Assembly (NCBI GenBank): GCA_949152475.1
Contig: OX424565.1
Coordinates: 9,803,953 to 9,867,952, forward strand
Source: Terebella lapidaria
Taxonomy: Eukaryota; Annelida; Polychaeta; Terebellida; Terebellidae
Direction of reading: 5' to 3'
DNA length: 64,000 nucleotides
The translations under genes and the position numbers were made by a program. The notes under the pieces are model-generated. The model was given only the letters and a program-made list of their open reading frames with translations, ran no database searches and was not told the DNA's origin. Below, one piece after another: positions 58,022-64,000 of the stretch. How positions within the stretch are numbered: the first letter of the stretch is position 1; every line of letters begins with the position of its first letter.

Positions 58022-61000
58022 ATGAAGAATAAATACAGCTGGTCACCGAGACAATCCAGCACAATGTTCGCATACTACACACTGGTTGCCATAGTAACGA
58101 CGGTTGTCTTCGGATCAACCCATGATCAGTACGAACAACCCTACTACAGCCAGCACTATGGAGACACTGAGGCTGGTTATACGGATTGGGGGCCTGGGGT
58201 CGGCCTGCAGAGTCAGAAATGTATCGACATTCCTCAGAACATGTCCCTCTGCAAGGACATTGGTTACACGAAGATGCGACTGCCGAACCTCTTGGATCAT
58301 GACACGGTGCGGGAGTTGACACAGCAGGGGAGCTCGTGGGTACCGCTGTTGGGGATTCGCTGTCACCCAGACACGAAGCTGTTCCTGTGTTCGTTGTTCT
58401 CGCCCGTGTGTTTGGACCGGCCGATCTGGCCGTGCCGAACGCTGTGCGAGGCTGTCAAGAACGGCTGTGAGGCGCTGATGCTCAAGTATGGCTTCCCTTG
58501 GCCAGAAATGCTGAGATGTGACAAGTTCCCTCAGGATAATGACCTGTGCATCGGCCTGCAACACGACAATGTACCCGGTAAATACACTAGATAGAATATT
58601 TCAATGTACCCGATAAATACAGATAGATTATTACACGGTATCCGGTAAATACACGTTCCCAGTGAATATAGAGTATTACAGTGTACCCGGTAAATACAGA
58701 TGTATTATTACTTGGTATCCGGTAAATACAGATATATTATTACACGGTATCCGGTGAATACAACGTTCCCAGTGAATATAGATAGAATATTACAATGTAC
58801 CCGGTAAATACAGATAGATTATTACACGGTATCCGGTAAATACAACGTTCCCAGTCCGCCACTGTAACAGCCAGATTCCTCATACTTTATCTGTTTATAG
58901 ATGCTAATTGGAAACGCATCCCTCTTTTTCAGATTAGAAATATACTGTATATTAGAAATATACTGCTATAAGAGTCAACTGCTTGTCTGCAATGTTTATA
59001 GCTTCCATTTCATTCCTACTATGTACGTCCCTCTGTGTCTGAAATTGTTTCTATTTTTGTAATATCGGTGTTTTACCAGTCATAATGTTTTATTATAATT
59101 AGTTGGGATGATTGTGCGTGGAACTTTCCACTAGTTGCGGGCTTCATGTACCACTGAGCCAGTCTAACTTTAACATTTATACGTTTATCTTCGTACTTCT
59201 GAAATAACTTATATATTCGTTTTTATAACGTGTCGTTAGAATTAAACAACAGGATCGATGGTGGCCGATTTAGCTTCGATAGTTTTGGGTCTAGCTCATC
59301 CACTCCTGTGCTTCAGTGAGAATATTTACACGTATAGGTCACATTTGAAAAAAAAAACTTTGTAGTTATCTGCTCGCCGTGTCTTTCTGTCGTGTTTTCA
59401 CAAACCTCGAGTGATTTTTAGGGATTCGAAGTGTCTGTGTATAGATGTGAAGGTGGGTTCCCTGCGTTGCATATTGTACAAGATAGTCGAGTACTTCGCG
59501 AAGCACAACCCTCCAGTTGTCCCTCTACATTTCTTTGCATTCCGTCTACATGTTTTAGGTTTTTGTTGGATGGATTTTTACTGTTTTCAAATTTCTATCT
59601 GACAGCCGATGTCACACAAGCGCTACCCGGTGTATATAATGATTCCATTCCGAGAAGGCAGTCTGTGGCCTGCAAATTTGTTAAACTTGTCATTTTTGTA
59701 TTTTGTTTGACGAAAAAAAAAGAACAAGAAAATGTCGAAGCACTTAAAATGTGATCGATTTCAAGAGGTTTGGCCGTTCAAATTTAAGTGCGAGTGTGGT
59801 GTTATCGTATTAGGGCTTGGACAAACAGTCTCCTTCACACATAGCGAGACACACAGGACAATATAAGGCTGTTTGTCTCATTTGCATTGAGTGTACATGT
59901 CTTGAGATGTTGACACAATGAAGTATCGGATCAGGTTTTTGATACTAGAACAAACACAGTCGTGACAGGACAATACAATCGGCTGATATACTGCACGATC
60001 GGTGGGTATAATTAATTTAGGCCCATTTACATAGACAGACAAGTCACAAACACACTCTGCCTCTACTTCGGCTCTACTTTTGTTGAACTTGTTGTTTGGT
60101 TTAGTGTTTGACGTACCTCCGATACGACATTTGACACTGATTACAGACGCATAGCCAGATAATTCAAACAACCACTGCGTTCTATCAATGGACAGAGATA
60201 CTGATGTGTATAAGTGCGGTTGGCAATGACATCATTTGTCTCTGAAGGCCGGGAGACCGTTTTTAATTTGGGTTTTGTTACTTCTGCTGTAGTAGGCCCT
60301 TTGATAGACTGACAGCGAGCGCTGCTGGGATATTTTACACTTGTCTTCACAACAAAGCACACTCGTACTTGAAGCTGCTCATAAATTTTCCGACCGGTCG
60401 AAGTACATATACGCAGTGACAAGGGGCCCCGTAACTGGGTAGGTACTTCACCAGGTACATTCAAACCCCATGTCACACGTCTATGTCATCCTAATAATGG
60501 GTGCTCACAAATTCTTACTAAAGCGTTCCGTCGTGCCGTTGATCAAATTTTTTTTTTCTGAATGCAACGTCGCAGGTCTCACTAATTTATCTGGCATTGT
60601 AATTTTACTAATTGATAAGGTTGTGACCCCCGGGGGGTGTGGGGTAGGGGTCACCTTTGTGTCGGGCGCCTCTCGTGTACACAGTAGGGGTTGTCACCGT
60701 GTCAAAGGCTTCCATCGGACCCACAACAAAGGTGGCTATAGTTACCGCTCAGCAAGCCGCACAATTGTCACTCTCTTATACCACATCAATTGCACCAATA
60801 ATGTGCCTCTTGTGATCTATCAGGTAGCGTCTATTTGCTGTAACTAGTCCATTGTGGGTTTGGTATATTGTTATCTTTCTTTTGTCGTCCGTTGGAAACA
60901 ATTTCGAGATCCTCATAAAGTGTTCTTTATTTTATTTTCATGCTAGATTCACAAGTAGTCATGATATTGAGTCGTAATCACCGATGACTGTGTGTAGTAT

Positions 61001-61056
61001 GTGAATGACGGAATGGTGTTTGTCTTTCCCAGCAGTGGAGGAGACGACGAAGCCTG
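58022..61056 (+). CDS. SFRP1/2/5: Secreted Frizzled-related protein, SFRP1/2/5 type (5' part)
   Basis: SFRPs are secreted modulators that bind Wnts through a Frizzled cysteine-rich domain. The first coding exon runs from 58022 (or the better start at 58064, directly before a hydrophobic signal peptide, MFAYYTLVAIVTTVVFGS) to 58577, ending CCCG|GTAAAT. The CRD (about residues 67-176 counted from 58022) has all ten cysteines: KC, LC, RC, FLC, VC, PC, LC, GC, RC, LC. Landmarks include MRLPNLLDHDT, SSWVPLL, FLCSLFSPVCLDRPIWPC, YGFPWPEMLRCDKFP and DNDLC. CLDRPIWPC resembles SFRP1/5, and FPQDNDLCI resembles SFRP2, so an ancestral 1/2/5 gene is likely. NMS near residue 73 is a glycosylation site. 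A 24/21-nt microexon at 61033-61056 continues in phase. The netrin domain is not found before the right edge. Confidence 0.88.
58568..58850 (+). repeat. Minisatellite made from the SFRP splice-donor sequence
   Basis: The exon-intron junction sequence AATGTACCCGGTAAATACA recurs about eight times as alternating GTACCCGGTAAATACAGAT and GGTATCCGGTAAATACA units, spaced roughly 30-45 bp. The first unit includes the real donor at 58577|58578; most later units keep CCGGTAAAT. Confidence 0.88.
58851..61032. other. SFRP intron, no internal feature seen
   Basis: About 2.2 kb of AT-rich sequence without a convincing exon or element end. Short frames here are not conserved-looking. Confidence 0.5.
61033..61056 (+). 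CDS. Candidate SFRP microexon (24 or 21 nt)
   Basis: Flanked by a tandem NAGNAG acceptor (CCCAG|CAG|TGG) and a consensus donor CCTG|GTAAGT. Joined to the CRD exon in phase it adds AVEETTKP (or VEETTKP), which resembles the ATEEAPK segment that follows the CRD in vertebrate SFRP2. It ends in phase 1, as it enters. Confidence 0.55.
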
Positions 61057-61186
61057 GTAAGTTAGAGGATGATGTCGACAACATCACACTCTGTCACGAG
61101 TCTGCATGCTCGGAGATGGTCCTGAGAACAGTTTGCTCTGTTCACGAGTCGGCAGGTCTGACGGCGGGCAACATGCGGATCTGATA

Positions 61187-62855
61187 TCTACGGTGGCTCA
61201 TTGCCGCCAATTACATTCGTGCATTTCTCTACCCATCTATAATTACCACCTCATAATATTCACGGAGTTCATAAAATCCACCCCGTCTATAACTATCACC
61301 TCATAATTTTCACCATCTTTATAATTTCCACTCCGTTTATAATTACCACCTCAGAATTATCACCGCGTTCATAAGTTCCACCCCGTCTATGAATATTAGC
61401 TCATAATTTTAACCGAGTTCATAATATCCACCCCATCTATAATTAGCTTCTCATTTTTTTCACCGCGTTTTTCTTTTCTCCCCGTTTATAATTACCACCT
61501 CAGAATTATCACCGAGTTTATAATATCCACCCCGTCTATAATTATCACCTCATAATATTCACCGAGTTCATAGTATCCACCCCATCTATAATTATCACCT
61601 CATAATATTCACCGAGTTCATAATATCCATCCCATCTAAAGTTATCACCTCATATTTTTCACCGCGTTTATAATTTACACCCCGTTTATAATTACCACCT
61701 CAGAATTATCTCCGAGTTTATAATATCCACCCATCTATAATTATCACCTCACAATATTCACCGAGTTTATAATATCCACCCCATCTATAATCATCACCTC
61801 ACAATATTAACCGAGTTCATAATATCCACCCCATCTATATATACCACCTCAGAATTATCACCGCGTATATAATTTCCACCCCGTCTATAATTATCAACTT
61901 TTAATTATCACTGCGTTTATAATTTCCACCCAGTCCATAATTGTCACCTCAGAATATTCCCCGAGTTCATAATATCCAAAATTGGATTATGGAATTACGC
62001 TTATGGAAACGCCTCTATAGCTACCGTATTGGAACGCATATAAGGACAGGTCCTTATATGTGGATTTGTGCGTTTTCACAATATATCAAAAATTCAAAAC
62101 GTGTTCACTGATAAGGACACGTCCTTATATCAGATCCGGACATAAACACACCCCGTTTATTCATATATAAGGACACTGTATACACTAATATAAACTGAAG
62201 AATGAAGGCCTATTTAAGTCTATAACACAAACATTTGACATGTATAAAATTTAATTTCAAGACCACAAGACTATATATTAGAGATTAATATGCTGCACGC
62301 GGTAGTGGTACATTGCGTCATTTTCACAACTTGTAATCATCGTCATGCAGAATGTCCTTATATTTGGGTCAGATGGCTTGGAGGGAATTTCTAAAAAAAA
62401 GTTCACAAAGGACATGTTTTTATGTCCGGATATAAGGACGTGCTCATATATGAAGATCTAACCTTATATGCGCGTCAATACGGTACACATAATGCCAAGA
62501 GTGTTCATACTAAGACTCAATGCATCACGTGAAATCCTGTACCCAGTAATGATTGTGATCAATTTATAATTATAAACTCGGTGATAATTCTGAGGTGTTA
62601 ATTACAAACGGGGTGGAAATTATAAACGGGTGATAATCCTGAGGTGGTAAATATGCACGGGGTGGAAATTATAAACAAAGTGAACATTATGAGGTGATAA
62701 TTATGGACGAGGTGGATATTATAAACGAGGTGAAAGTTATGAGGTGATAATTATAGGGGGGTGGACATTTTAAACTTAGTGATAATTCTGAGGTGGTAAT
62801 TATGGACAGGGTGAGAAATGCACGAACATAATTGGTGGTAATCAGCCACCGTAGA
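61187..62855. mobile_element. Foldback element with tandem-repeat arms
   Basis: The left arm (about 61187-61980) starts CTACGGTGGCTCATTGCCGC, then about fifteen 50-bp units (ACCCCATCTATAATTATCAC, CTCATAATATTCACCGAGTT). The right arm (about 62555-62855) carries the same unit inverted and ends AATCAGCCACCGTAG. Long inverted arms built of tandem repeats recall FB elements of Drosophila and TU elements of sea urchins. The centre holds another element (62022-62485). Confidence 0.75.
62022..62485. mobile_element. Small TIR element (MITE), 464 bp, nested in the foldback
   Basis: 24-bp ends, TACCGTATTGGAACGCATAT then AAGG (62022-62045), inverted at 62462-62485 with a few mismatches. The interior repeats palindromic ATATAAGGAC/GTCCTTATAT motifs. 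No coding frame. Possible TA target. Confidence 0.7.
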
Positions 62856-63358
62856 TCTGTGCAATAGAGAAACTCTCCAACACACATCACTCCATTCTTT
62901 TAACAGCGTGACTGGAGATCGTGTTCATGTAGTTTCTTTGTTGTACAGAGCAGACACTGAGCCCGATGACTCTGCTCTCCTTTCTCCCTTTTAGAATTTT
63001 CTCCCTCATTCGGTAAACTGGTTGTGGACTTTTCTTTTATTGCAATCACACGTTTTCTTTCAGATTCGGTTCGGCGTTCGAGTTCGGTGTATTTTTCTAA
63101 CATTGTTCTTTAGTAGTGTACTGATCACTCAGTTTCTAACCTGTAGGCTCCTAGTTGTTCGGTAGATTACACATATCTGCAATCTCTATAGATGGAGAAG
63201 AAATTGCTAAAACTTTTCATCCACTTACACAAAGGGCGTTCGCATGGACTGGTGTGACATTTTGCATTAACTCGGTATTTCCCCCTGGTATTGGTGTTGT
63301 TTTTTTCCTAATATGATATGAATTACACCATATAATTCAATTGATTCATCCATTTACT
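62856..63358. other. Non-coding sequence, no feature seen
   Basis: No exon with netrin-domain cysteines, RNA gene or repeat boundary found. Confidence 0.45.
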
Positions 63359-64000
63359 TTTAGGTTACCTGACCTATGATCAAATAATCTATTGGTATGG
63401 TGTTGTGTTTCTCATTAAAGTTTGCGATTGAATTTTTTTGAAATTTTGCGAAAAAAAAAACACCTAAATTTAATTCAAGGTGAGATACTTTTTTGTTTTA
63501 TGTTCCTTTCAAAATTGCCTCCGTTTTCAGGAAAACGTCAAATTTTGGTTTTTATGCTATTTCTTTTCGAAACCTGTTCGGACAATGTTTATTTTTTAAA
63601 AATATGTATGTTGTGACGTGTACCCTTGCTATGTATATTTATGAGTTTGGTGCGATTGACTTGCCAGTTTGGGAGTCGCGGACACAGTTATTTTTCGACG
63701 GATCAGTGACGTACATTCTCTTTAGAGCCACTTCCAGGAAATAGAAAGCTTTTAATAAAAAAATCCACATATTTCCTCTATGATAGTGAGAGGAGTACGG
63801 ACTGTGCACGTACTTCTGCAATGCTAGGAGATATAGTTATAGGAAGTCATTAATGGGCGATGATCTTGAATTTGACCTTCGATGACATTGAAAGGTCAAA
63901 ATTGTCATTTATGTCATGGAAAATATCACCATTTCTGACCTCAACGGCTTGAAACTGTAACCTTTCTTCAGACCGACTTACTTGGGCTAATTTTGATTCA
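63359..64000 (+). repeat. GGTTACC-family repeat copy, reaching the right edge
   Basis: Begins TAGGTTACCTGACCTATGAT and AATAATCTATTGGTATGGTG, matching the 52.8 kb copy in order (GTTTGCGATTGAATTTTTTT, TTTTGAAATTTTGCG, later GATCTTGAATTTGACCTTCG near 63862). Near 63955-63995 it approaches the family's right end (CTTGGGCTAATTTT). Confidence 0.65.

Noticed and set aside
61187-61980. Regularly spaced repeats resembling a CRISPR array
   Set aside because: Units are directly tandem without unique spacers, inverted at the far end, and the genome is animal.
62900-63103. SFRP netrin-domain exon
   Set aside because: No cysteine pattern or splice-site pair consistent with a netrin domain was found here or elsewhere right of 61056.

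Overview
The window is animal genomic DNA, most likely from a marine invertebrate. It has spliced metazoan genes (BORA, MZT1, a secreted Frizzled-related protein), long introns, and a dense, varied load of transposons (DIRS-like, Gypsy, LINE, SINE, Helitron, hAT, Transib-like and TTAA-type elements). I cannot fix the phylum. Frequent TAGGCCTA-type words and the element mix would suit an echinoderm, hemichordate, amphioxus or mollusc.

Host genes. (1) 1-1423, minus: the 3' part of an unrecognised basic, Ser/Thr-rich protein in three phase-consistent exons that run off the left edge. (2) 18491-25156, minus: BORA, the Aurora A activator, with eleven coding exons that total exactly 821 codons including stop. 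(3) 37147-38810, plus: MZT1, the small gamma-tubulin ring complex subunit, with its last two exons and a poly(A) signal. (4) 58022-61056, plus: an SFRP1/2/5-type gene with signal peptide, a complete 10-cysteine Frizzled domain and a likely microexon. It continues past the right edge or lacks a visible netrin domain here. BORA and MZT1 lie head to head, as they do in human 13q22, separated here by about 12 kb full of repeats. Both proteins act in mitotic entry and spindle assembly.

Repeat layout. 1.9-3.2 kb holds a TIR element. 4.5-5.6 kb holds a LINE endonuclease remnant with a tRNA-derived SINE. 6.85-10.4 kb is a decayed DIRS-like fossil split by a 1950-bp Transib-like element with CACGGTG ends and a 5-bp target duplication. 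12.2-13.7 kb is a TTAA-flanked element inside a minisatellite. 15.3-16.9 kb and 54.1-55.7 kb are two oppositely oriented copies of one non-autonomous Helitron, each carrying two satellite arrays. 25.6-26.6 kb is a long foldback. 28.8-30.6 kb is a Gypsy fossil. 39.6-45.1 kb is a larger DIRS-like fossil whose 3' end, with Helitron satellite attached, is tandemly duplicated (1980 bp, about 99% identical). 48.5-51.2 kb is an expanded Helitron satellite. 53.8-57.4 kb is a LINE interrupted by the Helitron. 61.2-62.9 kb is a foldback element with a small TIR element in its middle. A further family with GGTTACCGGAC ends recurs at 10.9, 17.0, 38.0, 52.8 and 63.4 kb and carries many TCAAGGTCA-type nuclear-receptor half-sites.

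All exon models come from reading splice signals and phase by eye, without transcript evidence. Family names for the TIR elements rest on terminal sequence and target duplications, not on a transposase.
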